NCBI GenBank assembly: GCA_016931515.1
Contig: JAFGEQ010000019.1
Span: forward strand, 62,001 to 126,000
DNA: 64,000 nucleotides
From: a candidate division CSSED10-310 bacterium
GTDB lineage: Bacteria > CSSED10-310
Direction: 5' to 3'
The notes under the pieces are model-generated. The model ran no database searches. It had not been told where the DNA came from and saw only the letters and a list, made by a program, of their open reading frames with translations. Below are positions 55,901 to 63,730 of the stretch, piece after piece. Both the position numbers and the translations under genes were made by a program. Positions within the stretch are counted from its first letter, which is position 1; every line of letters begins with the position of its first letter.

Positions 55901-56225
55901 GAGGAGCGATTCGACCTTCCCGGTTATCTGCCAGGTGAACCGGATGGCCATCCTGAAACTCTATCTCGGATCCGTCCGCAGTTTTACCTTTCGATCCACT
56001 TAAAACAGTGACAGTCTGAGAGCCATACTTCACCGTATCATTTTGAACCAGATGCACAGTCTGGCCACTGTCCAGAATTACGGGTCGACGGTCGATCATC
56101 TGTACCTGATGCGAAAATAGGATATAGAAAGCGACAACTGTCACTAATCCCTTCGATACGGATGAAATCCCGGTTCGGATTCCGGACGGAATTTTCATAT
56201 ACATTTCTTTAATCGGGCTCGTCAT
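52983..56225 (-). CDS. Fusion of flippase-like (LPG-synthase/AglD-type) membrane domain with sulfatase-fold enzyme, LGYI tail
   Basis: The 1080-residue protein has an N-terminal helix (about 24-40), a small beta-rich extracytoplasmic segment (43-110) with repeated G-x-x-VHL strands, and a UPF0104/LPG-synthase-TM domain (125-410; GRFLGTFLPSTIGLDGYKLYDA and TPITIAGEGIREIAQYYLL). A second membrane block (460-615, about five helices) precedes a sulfatase-fold domain (638-1030; NIVLIVCDALRADHVGCYG with D647, nucleophile position T687 in SWTKPAVA, then ADHGEEFYDHGGWWHG). Thr replaces the formylglycine Cys. It ends DELSKMRELGYIQ. The combination suggests a membrane enzyme that both handles a lipid carrier and cleaves or transfers a phospho-group. 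Confidence 0.86.
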   Translation of the reverse strand: MTSPIKEMYMKIPSGIRTGISSVSKGLVTVVAFYILFSHQVQMIDRRPVILDSGQTVHLVQNDTVKYGSQTVTVLSGSKGKTADGSEIEFQDGHPVHLADNREGRIAPLETESTFEAIMNFLPNIKARTFWMFVCLAAFVKFIGILCSMGRWHLLLQGQGIRFPFRHLFGSFLIGRFLGTFLPSTIGLDGYKLYDASRFSRRTVECTAATIIEKTLGIVGLFITFLVALPFGRSILGKKAGSITLMTVPIASGVIAAFFLLLFYPAIIQWLIVHLPIPGKNRIHGFINRVNRAAAAYRDHKMLLLSASFMSFLVHFLTAAMYFYTALAIGATHARFWQVTFASSIQIFATVITPITIAGEGIREIAQYYLLRNQLGPAESIVSAALGFWAAEALTLLGAIFWWVRKKSYKPSFLYLDNKPADLESLLSSDDYGLEELRPLSSEPRKKGWMKQAFFTRIWSGAAGGIFAGVILGLTESAWTGVVKGAGQNLFLYGMLLYGIIGLLFGLGFGALTGIIALAFGRIKGSVRTFATAFSSWLAVNILILGRFLLNRDMFKEQGVPKPVLLILLIISGLVFVAGMSWGQTEKRRKDLWAKRPLIWSGFLLGAGLLYHFAAPGLSSSPAHPKGPTGIPEAVADKPNIVLIVCDALRADHVGCYGSRTTRTPVIDSLAENGIRFHSAYSQSSWTKPAVATILTALYPSGHKTYLKPDILPDDVITLPEVLQDAGYYTVGFPNNINITSGFNFDQGFNEFLYLSPDYFFSADEFSSRLTYYSILRKIREGFISKSKYPQHYYQEASVVTRHVQEFLDRHGRSSRFFLFLHFMEPHDPFFRHPFNGIGYARVNMPNPDPSLAPEMRLAYQEEINYLDEWIGKLFELLRKNGLWDNTIIVLTADHGEEFYDHGGWWHGLTLYQEVIHVPLIIRPDRKEAAFLPSTVRLDNARQIDIAPTILGLAKIPAPESMHLGRNLCAPGQDSDRDISVFAEEDHEGNVLKAYIEGPWKIIQANSGNPRGLPQKELFRLDIDPLELDDRAYHEDERLQAMMKGSAEAEITAGTGEVRRQEKQLSDDELSKMRELGYIQ

Positions 56226-56402
56226 AAAAATCCTTATCTATCTTGATCGATTACATGTCTTGATGAGAAAGAAGCGATGGAGCGTACGATTGCCTCCGGG
56301 TTGCGGGTTACTTTAGCCCCGATATCCGCTGGACACAAGACTATCATACACTCACCACCTGCTTCATTAAGCCGATAAACGGGTCTGGCAAATGGTCAAA
56401 TG

Positions 56403-58091
56403 TCATTCCAGGTAACCGAGGTTTCTCAGCCGGGCTTCGATGATGGCCGTTTCTTCATCGTCGAGCTGCTCCGCTCCCGGATCACTAACAATACCATGAG
56501 AATCATCTGTAATATCTGTTATTCGCACGGGATTCTCCGATCTGAATCGTGCACTAAATCCTTCCGAAATAATCCGTCCATCCAGATTACCGGGAACATC
56601 AAGCCCCATGCTGTAGAGAATCGTCGGCATTATATCCATCATTCCGGCTGATATCAGACCTGGTTGTATACCATATCCTGTCATCATCAGAAGACCCTCC
56701 AAGCGATGAAAACCGATGGGTTGAGCGGATGTATCGGTATAGTAGGAAGTGGCACCAAGATGTTGGCGACCGAGAATGGAATAGTCCTTCATCCTGAACA
56801 AAACATGCGGGGCGAAGCTCGTCTCCGAGCCGTTGAAAAGCTCCTCCCGGTACCATACAATATCCGTCATTCTTTCTCGTGAAACTGGATGTTTCAACTC
56901 CAACAATCGGTTTTTCAACAGAGTTTTTAGAGCATCAATATCTTCCGGCATCACCGTTCCGTCCGGATTGTTATCCGTTCGCTCGTTGATATAAAAGCCC
57001 TGGCATGGAATCGAACTGAAGAATACGCGTGTTTCGGACCAGTTGACCACATCGGCGAGATCACTCCTGGGAGAGTGCATGGATGATCGGGTATTCCGGA
57101 TGGATCTGCGGATAGCGGATTGGATATTTTGAGGGATCAATGATCGGATCCAAGCCTTATCGCCGAGTTGTTGCGCGAAATTGAACATGCATTTTTCCAG
57201 GTACGGACGCGTATGTACAGAGAGGAGACCCTGATCAAGAAGCCATTTATTGGCGTTGAAAAATCCGTCAGTTGTACCGAATCCGTGATCTGACAGTATA
57301 AAAACCGTATCGCCGGGCTTCAGCCCCCCGATCAATTCTCCAACGATTGAATCCAGTCTTTTAATTATCTCCATTAGTCTGGGGCGAAGCCGCTGAGCGA
57401 TTGGTGACGCGAAGAGGGGATTATCCGGGAAAAGGTATTTGGCAAACAAGTGTTGAATTCTATCCAACACCACGAAGACTACCATGAAAAAGGTCCAATG
57501 TTCCGATTCCATCAGGTAACGGACGGCTTCGATGCGTCTTTCGAGGCTTACCCGAAGATCATTCAAAAACCTGATGGAATCGCATTCTCCCACGGTATCA
57601 TATTTGGGAATGTCGACATTGGGGATATAGTTACCGCAGACGGCTTTTATTCTGTCTCTTAATTCGACAGGGGAGGTGAAAGGGGAGTCAAAGCCGGGAG
57701 TCATCATACCGCTGACCATGCAGCCGTCTAATTTTTCCGGCGGGTAGGTAATGGGTACATTGACGACGATAGATCGTCCCCCTTGATTTTCAACGACTTT
57801 CCAAAGACGGGTTGCTTTAACATCCTTTGTTGAAACAAGCGGACGGGCGGGATTCTTCAAGGGACTCACAGTAAAATCGTAGATACCGTGGGATCCGGGA
57901 TTGACACCTGTTGTACACGATGTCCAGGCGGGCGGTGTTGTTGGTGGGATCGTGGAGTTTAACACACCCCAGGCCGCCTTTTGCCTGATCTCAGCCAGAT
58001 ACGGCAAATCACCGGAATCCATCAATGGATTCAACAGCTTCAGTGTTGCTCCATCAAGCCCGATAATAATCGCTCGACGATTGTTGCCCAT
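56403..58091 (-). CDS. Alkaline phosphatase superfamily (type I phosphodiesterase-like) enzyme with LGYLE tail
   Basis: The 562-residue protein shows D13 in AIIIGLDGATL, nucleophile T52 in PTTPPAWTSCTTG, PITYPPEKLDGCMVSGMMTPG, FVVLDRIQHLF, and FILSDHGFGTTDG, the standard metal and substrate segments of this phosphodiesterase subfamily. No signal peptide. It ends ETAIIEARLRNLGYLE. It starts 13 nt after the APS kinase stop, so the two are co-transcribed. A 177-nt gap separates it from the fusion gene; no convincing promoter or terminator was found in that gap. Confidence 0.88.
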   Translation of the reverse strand: MGNNRRAIIIGLDGATLKLLNPLMDSGDLPYLAEIRQKAAWGVLNSTIPPTTPPAWTSCTTGVNPGSHGIYDFTVSPLKNPARPLVSTKDVKATRLWKVVENQGGRSIVVNVPITYPPEKLDGCMVSGMMTPGFDSPFTSPVELRDRIKAVCGNYIPNVDIPKYDTVGECDSIRFLNDLRVSLERRIEAVRYLMESEHWTFFMVVFVVLDRIQHLFAKYLFPDNPLFASPIAQRLRPRLMEIIKRLDSIVGELIGGLKPGDTVFILSDHGFGTTDGFFNANKWLLDQGLLSVHTRPYLEKCMFNFAQQLGDKAWIRSLIPQNIQSAIRRSIRNTRSSMHSPRSDLADVVNWSETRVFFSSIPCQGFYINERTDNNPDGTVMPEDIDALKTLLKNRLLELKHPVSRERMTDIVWYREELFNGSETSFAPHVLFRMKDYSILGRQHLGATSYYTDTSAQPIGFHRLEGLLMMTGYGIQPGLISAGMMDIMPTILYSMGLDVPGNLDGRIISEGFSARFRSENPVRITDITDDSHGIVSDPGAEQLDDEETAIIEARLRNLGYLE

Positions 58092-58104
58092 CAGACCCCG
58101 TTGA

Positions 58105-58698
58105 TTAAAGGTAACCCAAATTCTCCAGGCGTTCGATCACTTTCGCTTCTTCTTCGGGTGATAACGTATCGACTCTAGGCAGATAACTCATCTCCTCGAG
58201 TTTAACAATAATCTTCGACAGGCTTTCCTCAATCGTTTCCTTGTCCGTTTCTACCAGGACTTCGGGATTCTCAGGTGCTTCATACGGATCATCAACGCCC
58301 GTAAATCCTTTGATTTCTCCTGCAAAAGCCTTCAGATATAATCCTTTTGGATCTCGTTTGGCGCACTCCTGGACCGAACATTTGCAATATACTTCGACGA
58401 ACTCTCCAATCAGATCCCGGTTTCGGTTTCGAATGGATGCATAGGGTGAGATACAGGCGGCTATCGCGACCCGTTCTGTTGCTGTCAGATAAGAACACAC
58501 GTGTCCGACTCGGCGAATGTTCTCATCGCGATCTTCCTTTGAGAACCCCAAACCTTTACTCAGACTTCTTCGGATGACATCGCCATCGATTATCTCAACG
58601 GGCTGACCGCGCTTGCGGATCTCCTGGGCAAGACGGTTTCCTAGAGCTGATTTGCCTGAACCGCTTAATCCAGTAAACCAAACTGTGTAACCTTTCAT
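58105..58698 (-). CDS. cysC: Adenylyl-sulfate (APS) kinase with extra C-terminal LGYL tail
   Basis: CysC phosphorylates APS with ATP to give PAPS, the sulfate donor. The 197-residue protein has P-loop GLSGSGKS (10-17), DGDVIRRSLSKGLGFS, ENIRRVGHVC, AACISPYASIR, FVEVYCKCSVQECAKRDPKGLY and the FTGVDDPYEAPENPEV loop, all expected. The catalytic core ends near residue 173. The extra segment (174-197) ends EEAKVIERLENLGYL and resembles the C-terminal tails of the neighbouring alkaline-phosphatase-fold enzymes. AAAGGAG precedes ATG. Operon context: PHP and phosphodiesterase upstream, phosphodiesterase downstream. Confidence 0.95.
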   Translation of the reverse strand: MKGYTVWFTGLSGSGKSALGNRLAQEIRKRGQPVEIIDGDVIRRSLSKGLGFSKEDRDENIRRVGHVCSYLTATERVAIAACISPYASIRNRNRDLIGEFVEVYCKCSVQECAKRDPKGLYLKAFAGEIKGFTGVDDPYEAPENPEVLVETDKETIEESLSKIIVKLEEMSYLPRVDTLSPEEEAKVIERLENLGYL

Positions 58699-58713
58699 CG
58701 TTTTTTTCTCCTT

Positions 58714-60255
58714 TCACGAACTGATTATCATAGGATATGAAGCTTCGATGTTATAAAAATCATAAACAATAGATGGAAAATCCGTGATTGTGCAATGACC
58801 GGGGTGCGAAAACGTACATTGAATTGGTCGGTCACTCAGTGCCGTAATCGCAGCATCATCTTCTGGAATTTTTTCAGTGGATTTTCGCTCGTCATTCCCT
58901 CGATCGTTGATTGCAAGGGAGTCAGCCTTAAATGTGTTGTTTGAAGGGGATAATTTTCCTGTTGGGAAATTTCCGATGCATATACCCCAAATGTCATGAT
59001 TTGCACCATCAGGACCCCGATCATTCCGCCGTGTAAAAATACCGTCTCCACAATCCTGGTTTGGTCCGACTCCTCCGAGAGATCGCCATGCCAGATTTCC
59101 GAAGTAGGTAATCAGATCTGGAGGTATACCGTTAACTACCGAATAATGGCTCTCCGGGTAGATGACCCGATTTCCCAGTAATCGATGATCCGGGCCCAGC
59201 ATCGATTCGATCTCGTTTGCGAGTCGTGCTCTGACAATGGAATAGTCGGAAGCACGGATAATCCCGTCCGGTTCCCGATCAGCGACATTTAAAAAGATAC
59301 GTCCGAAATATCCTCCTTCACCCCATGCCATCGTTTTATTCCACTCGACTAAAGCCGGGCTTAACGGCAATTCCCTGGACTGTGTCGTTTTCAACCTCAG
59401 CCACCCGTTCTGCGCCAGCCATTGATTGATCCTCAACCCCCCTTTCATCGGTTGAGCTCCGTGATCGGAAACAATCAATACTCCCGTATCCGGGGGCAGT
59501 TCAGCCAAGGTCCGTCCAATTTCACGGTCCAAAAGTGAGTAGTAATCAGGGATCACGGATTCAAAGGCTGTTTCGCCTGGATAAAGAGTGTGATTCTGAT
59601 CCCAATAGTGCCAGAAAGCATGGTGCAAACGGTCCAGCGCAATTTCGACCATCATGGCGAAATCCCAGGCATGGGTTTTAAGCAGGTGCCGGAACGTCGA
59701 AAAATGGGTTTTCGTCATCACCGTTACCTGATCGATCAATTCCGCCGGTGTCATCGAACGGAAGTCGGCAATGTCAATTCTGTAATCCGGAAAGGAGGTA
59801 AGAATATCTCGTTTCAGATTCTCCGGCCAGGTAAAAAATCCGCCTGTATCAGGTGCCGGAATACCTGCGATGCATACACCATCCATTTGTTTGACCGGAA
59901 ATGTTTGAGGAACACCGGCGATAATCGATTTCAATCCGAAGCGACCTAGAACATCCCATACTTTGGGTTCCAAAATGTCATCAGATGTTGCAGGAGTTAG
60001 AGATTCATACCCGTAATTCCGCCGATTTCGAATCCCGTAGCATCCCAGATACCCCGGGTCTTTCCCTGTCAGCATGGACATCCACGCCGGGATTGTTACC
60101 GGTGGATCCGTCGATCGCATTCTGGCCGCGAAACCCGAAGCAGCGAGCTGACGGCATACCGGCATATGGTCTGCCAGTGTGCGGAAAACCAGGGAGGGTT
60201 CAGCGCAATCAAGTCCAAAAACAACAAGGTGTTTAGTATTGACCACTGTGTTCAT
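58714..60255 (-). CDS. Alkaline phosphatase superfamily (type I phosphodiesterase-like) enzyme, no LGYL tail
   Basis: The 513-residue protein has D16 in VVFGLDCAEPS, nucleophile T54 in PPVTIPAWMSMLTG, VPQTFPVKQMDG, EIALDRLHHAFWHY, and LIVSDHGAQPMKGG. It belongs to the same subfamily as 51224-52957 and 56403-58091. The C-terminal 100 residues are divergent (FPSIVYDFYNIEASYPMIISS region) and the LGYL tail is absent. Spacing is 13 nt to the PHP gene and 15 nt to cysC. Confidence 0.85.
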   Translation of the reverse strand: MNTVVNTKHLVVFGLDCAEPSLVFRTLADHMPVCRQLAASGFAARMRSTDPPVTIPAWMSMLTGKDPGYLGCYGIRNRRNYGYESLTPATSDDILEPKVWDVLGRFGLKSIIAGVPQTFPVKQMDGVCIAGIPAPDTGGFFTWPENLKRDILTSFPDYRIDIADFRSMTPAELIDQVTVMTKTHFSTFRHLLKTHAWDFAMMVEIALDRLHHAFWHYWDQNHTLYPGETAFESVIPDYYSLLDREIGRTLAELPPDTGVLIVSDHGAQPMKGGLRINQWLAQNGWLRLKTTQSRELPLSPALVEWNKTMAWGEGGYFGRIFLNVADREPDGIIRASDYSIVRARLANEIESMLGPDHRLLGNRVIYPESHYSVVNGIPPDLITYFGNLAWRSLGGVGPNQDCGDGIFTRRNDRGPDGANHDIWGICIGNFPTGKLSPSNNTFKADSLAINDRGNDERKSTEKIPEDDAAITALSDRPIQCTFSHPGHCTITDFPSIVYDFYNIEASYPMIISS

Positions 60256-60268
60256 GACAGGCTATCCA

Positions 60269-61159
60269 TTACCCGCAACAATTCTGCCGATCGATTCCGA
60301 GACGCTCCAGCAATGGGTGGAGGTAGTCCGTTGTGATCGGATGATTTCCTGATCCGAATCCCAGCTGATTGGATTTCACGAGCCCGTGATAATCGCTGCC
60401 GCCGGATTCGAGCAGATCAAATTCACGAGTAACCTGTACGATTTTCGTGAAGTAATACTCATCGTGCGTTGGATAATGGGTTTCAACTCCATCGATCCCC
60501 ATGTCTCTGAATTCAGATACCCGATGACGCAGTGTCGGAAGGTCATCTCCGCCGGACAGCAGGCCCGGGTGTGCGACTATCGCCAAACCCTCAATCCTGT
60601 GAATCATCTCCACAGCATCCTCGACGCTTAAACGGAAACGTTCCTCATAAGCCGGCTTTCCCCGGCCGATGAATCGATGGAATGCTTCATCGATATTGTC
60701 GACGTAGCCGCGGTGCATCATTGCTTGAGCTATATGGATCCGGCCGATGATATCCCCATCCGCGAAGGATCTGACATCATCCATAGTGATATCGTAACCC
60801 AACTGGTTGAGATTTCGAACGATGCGCGGGTTTCGCTGGAGTCGTCCATGGTGAATCAGTTGAAGTGTTTCTGCAAATGATGTATCCGGCTTTGCCAGGC
60901 CTAGACCCAACATATGCACTGATTGATTCTTGTATTCCGCACTCAATTCGATCCCACGAATAACCCGGATACCCAGTTGATGCCCTTGAATCTCGGCGTC
61001 ATCGAGGCCGGCCAGAGTATCATGATCCGTTATTGCGATGATCATCAGTCCGGATCGTGACGCTTCAGTGATGACTTCGGCGGGAGTATACGTCCCGTCT
61101 GATGCGCTGGTGTGCACATGGAGGTCCACTAAATGGATCTTATCAGTCAATTTGTTCAA
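60269..61159 (-). CDS. PHP-domain phosphoesterase (YciV/RNase AM-like)
   Basis: The 296-residue protein has the PHP metal motif VDLHVHTSASDG (H14, H16, D21), ITDHDTLAG, GIELSAEY, IVAHPGL and SGSDYHG, matching the YciV-type family. Characterised members hydrolyse 3',5'-nucleotide bisphosphates such as pAp and trim RNA 5' ends. pAp is the by-product of PAPS-dependent sulfation, and the gene sits between sat and the cysC-linked genes, so a pAp clearance role fits. The start is a TTG codon at 61159 with no strong ribosome site. Confidence 0.88.
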   Translation of the reverse strand: MNKLTDKIHLVDLHVHTSASDGTYTPAEVITEASRSGLMIIAITDHDTLAGLDDAEIQGHQLGIRVIRGIELSAEYKNQSVHMLGLGLAKPDTSFAETLQLIHHGRLQRNPRIVRNLNQLGYDITMDDVRSFADGDIIGRIHIAQAMMHRGYVDNIDEAFHRFIGRGKPAYEERFRLSVEDAVEMIHRIEGLAIVAHPGLLSGGDDLPTLRHRVSEFRDMGIDGVETHYPTHDEYYFTKIVQVTREFDLLESGGSDYHGLVKSNQLGFGSGNHPITTDYLHPLLERLGIDRQNCCG

Positions 61160-61176
61160 TTGCCGGTGTCTCGTAT

Positions 61177-62331
61177 TTACTTAGAGTGTTTGATCAATAC
61201 TTCCGCAACTTCGGGCCGAGTGAATTCGACAGGAGGAACGATACCGTCACGAAGCATTTCCCTGACTTTGGTTCCGGAAAGGGAGACATGGTGGTCTTTA
61301 TCATGCGGGCATGTTTTCGTCGATGCCATTCCGCCGCAGCGTTTGCAGAAAAATGTGTAATCGAAGAATAAAGGCGTGATAGTAATCGCTCTGGGATCGA
61401 ATTCCTGGAAAATATGGTGAGCGTCATAGGTCCCGTAATAGTTACCGACGCCTGCATGATCACGTCCCACGATAAAATGTGATACGCCGTAATTTTTGCG
61501 GATAATGGAGTGCATGATGGCTTCTTTGGGGCCGGCATAGCGCATATTGGCGGGCATGACCGATAGGACAACCCGGTTTTGGGGGAAGTAGTTCTTCAAC
61601 AGCACTTCATAACATTCCATCCGGACATCGGCAGGAATATCATCCGATTTTGTGGCTCCGACAAGGGGATGCAAAAGCAGACCATCGACAATCTCCATCG
61701 CTGTCTTCTGGATGTACTCATGCGCACGGTGGACAGGATTACGGGTCTGGAAAGCCACAATTGTCTTCCAGCCTTTTTTCTCAAACAGGATTCGCGTTTC
61801 CATCGGATCGAGCCGGTATTTTGTCAGATCGTCGTGCAAAATCCGATCGAAAAGGCTAACCGGGCCAGCGACATAATAATCGCCCTGCTGGTACAGTGCT
61901 GCAACGCCGGGGTGGGCTTCGTCATCCGTTTTATAAACCTGGAGAGACTCCCGTTTTTTATCAGCCGGATACAGCTCTTCCACCTTCATGATACCGAGGC
62001 ATTTTCCGCACATATCGTACAGCGCCAATTCTTCACTCCTCGCCAGCTTATCCTTATCCTGACTGGACACCGACAAAGTGATCGGAATAGTCCATGGAAG
62101 ACCATTGGACAAATGCATACTGTGGAGGATACTCTCGTAGTCTTTCGAGTTGACAAATCCTTCCAGAGGGCTGAACGCCCCATTCGAGATCATCTCCAGA
62201 TCAGCGATCTCTCTTGTATTCAAAGATATTTTTTTCAGCGATTTTGCTTTCTCCATCGCTGCGAGTCGAGCATCGCCACTCAGGATTCGGTTAACAAGGC
62301 GACCACCATGGGGTGCAATCAGTTTTGACAT
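61177..62331 (-). CDS. sat: Sulfate adenylyltransferase (ATP sulfurylase)
   Basis: Sat makes APS and pyrophosphate from ATP and sulfate. The 384-residue protein has the PUA-like N-terminal domain (MSKLIAPHGGRLVNR), ISNGAFSPLEGF, and the catalytic motifs QTRNPVHRAHE (195-205), PANMRYAGPKEA, and GRDHAGVG. A CKRC...CPHDKDHH segment near 330 forms a zinc-like site. AAAGGAG precedes ATG 62331; the frame opens 168 nt further upstream inside the previous gene. Bacterial/archaeal Sat type, not CysDN. It is 52 nt after a phosphodiesterase gene and 17 nt before PHP. Confidence 0.95.
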   Translation of the reverse strand: MSKLIAPHGGRLVNRILSGDARLAAMEKAKSLKKISLNTREIADLEMISNGAFSPLEGFVNSKDYESILHSMHLSNGLPWTIPITLSVSSQDKDKLARSEELALYDMCGKCLGIMKVEELYPADKKRESLQVYKTDDEAHPGVAALYQQGDYYVAGPVSLFDRILHDDLTKYRLDPMETRILFEKKGWKTIVAFQTRNPVHRAHEYIQKTAMEIVDGLLLHPLVGATKSDDIPADVRMECYEVLLKNYFPQNRVVLSVMPANMRYAGPKEAIMHSIIRKNYGVSHFIVGRDHAGVGNYYGTYDAHHIFQEFDPRAITITPLFFDYTFFCKRCGGMASTKTCPHDKDHHVSLSGTKVREMLRDGIVPPVEFTRPEVAEVLIKHSK

Positions 62332-62383
62332 GTTGTTTTCTCCTTTACCATTCTGAATAATCTCATAAATCCACCTGGTCGAA

Positions 62384-63730
62384 TCACGGCCAGGCAGCCA
62401 AAATACGTCCTTCCATGCCTGATTCAAACAAACCAAAGTAAGACAGGATTGTCGGAAACAAATCGATGATGCCGGGCCGGCATGATACAACGCGTCCATG
62501 CCGGAGCCATATTATAGCATTATCCAATGTATGTGTGCCTTCCATACGACTGGGGGATTCAACCGGTCCGGGTTCCATTCTTGACTTCAGCTCAATTCCA
62601 TCGAAAGGGATAGCGATGATATCGGGCGCAAAACATGAATATTCCCCATAAAATACGTCCGCACCTGGCAAAACATCCGAAAAAATGGGGTGATCGCCAC
62701 ATTGTGCTCCAGTCGTTTTTAATTCCTTAATAATGTCCATGCATGAAGAATCTATTCCTAAATGACCGTTCATTTCGTGTCGATTGTGATCCGGCGGTGT
62801 ATGTTTGAGGTAAATTCTTCCCGGTGGGAGGCTGAACGCTTTGCTCTGAGGGGCTATTCGCTTCAGACCCTTGTTCGATTCCTCCGACCAGATCAACCAT
62901 CCTTTTTCAGCCAGCCACGCATTGATATCCCATTCCCGTTCGGATCCACAAAAACCGTGATCGGACATTATCATAACCTCATCAGCATCATGAATACCAT
63001 CCAAAACCTGAGAGATTTCCTCGTCCAGCACATCCAGAAATCGCATAATTGCCGGATGCATCTCGGCCTTGGTATCACTGAACGAATGCCAGAGGAAGTG
63101 GAACAACCTGTCCGTTTCCATAATATGAAGATGCGCGAATCTCCACGGATTTCCAGCCAGCAATTGCCTGAAAAAACGACATCGCAGTCGCACAATATCG
63201 ATCAGTTGTTCGATAAACTCAAGCGGTTCTTCTCGGACCCGGGAAGTATCTGCATCGATGATGTAACCCAGATTCAGAAGCTCAGTGGAAATGCTTGCCG
63301 GAAAAGCTATTTTCCGGACATCGACCCCAAGAAATCCTCCGATCATGATTCCATTCACGGGTTCGGGAGGATAGGTCATGGGAATGTTCATCATGATAAC
63401 GGATACTTCGGCAGATCCAAGTGTCCGATAGATGGCAGGACCTTTTCGGCTGGAGGCGTTTGGCAGACAGAGAGTTCCTGTTGCAGGATGTCTATCGATG
63501 AATCCGTAGATATTGTGTCCGCCGGGATTCCGGCCGGACAAGTATGTACTCCAGGCAACCGATGATACAGCCGGTATAATGGATCTCATCGGGGAGGAAG
63601 GTATGTTGGACATTCGTGCTTCGATTCTCCGGAAAACTCTTGACGTCCGCAATTCCTCAAAATCCGTTTGAGGGAAACCATCGAGGCTCACCACCAGCAT
63701 CCGGGATTTTGTTCGAGACGGATTAGGCAA
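62384..63730 (-). CDS. Alkaline phosphatase superfamily (type I phosphodiesterase-like) enzyme with Ser nucleophile
   Basis: The 448-residue protein heads the operon. Landmarks are D17 in LVVSLDGFPQ, the nucleophile region IPAVSSVAWSTYLSG where Ser (about S56) replaces Thr, PMTYPPEPVNGIMIGGF, METDRLFHFLWH, and IMSDHGFCGSE. The shared TYPPEPVNG segment ties it to 51224-52957. It lacks the LGYL tail. A TTG start at 63730 has AGGAG 8 nt upstream; an internal ATG (M11) is possible. It lies 52 nt before sat in the same direction. Confidence 0.86.
   Translation of the reverse strand: MPNPSRTKSRMLVVSLDGFPQTDFEELRTSRVFRRIEARMSNIPSSPMRSIIPAVSSVAWSTYLSGRNPGGHNIYGFIDRHPATGTLCLPNASSRKGPAIYRTLGSAEVSVIMMNIPMTYPPEPVNGIMIGGFLGVDVRKIAFPASISTELLNLGYIIDADTSRVREEPLEFIEQLIDIVRLRCRFFRQLLAGNPWRFAHLHIMETDRLFHFLWHSFSDTKAEMHPAIMRFLDVLDEEISQVLDGIHDADEVMIMSDHGFCGSEREWDINAWLAEKGWLIWSEESNKGLKRIAPQSKAFSLPPGRIYLKHTPPDHNRHEMNGHLGIDSSCMDIIKELKTTGAQCGDHPIFSDVLPGADVFYGEYSCFAPDIIAIPFDGIELKSRMEPGPVESPSRMEGTHTLDNAIIWLRHGRVVSCRPGIIDLFPTILSYFGLFESGMEGRILAAWP

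Noticed and set aside
61579-62328. 249-codon plus-strand ORF antisense to sat
   Set aside because: It lies wholly opposite sat, whose catalytic motifs are intact, has no recognisable domain and no ribosome site.
62762-63565. 267-codon plus-strand ORF antisense to the first phosphodiesterase of the cluster
   Set aside because: The minus-strand frame carries clear family motifs; the antisense frame has none.
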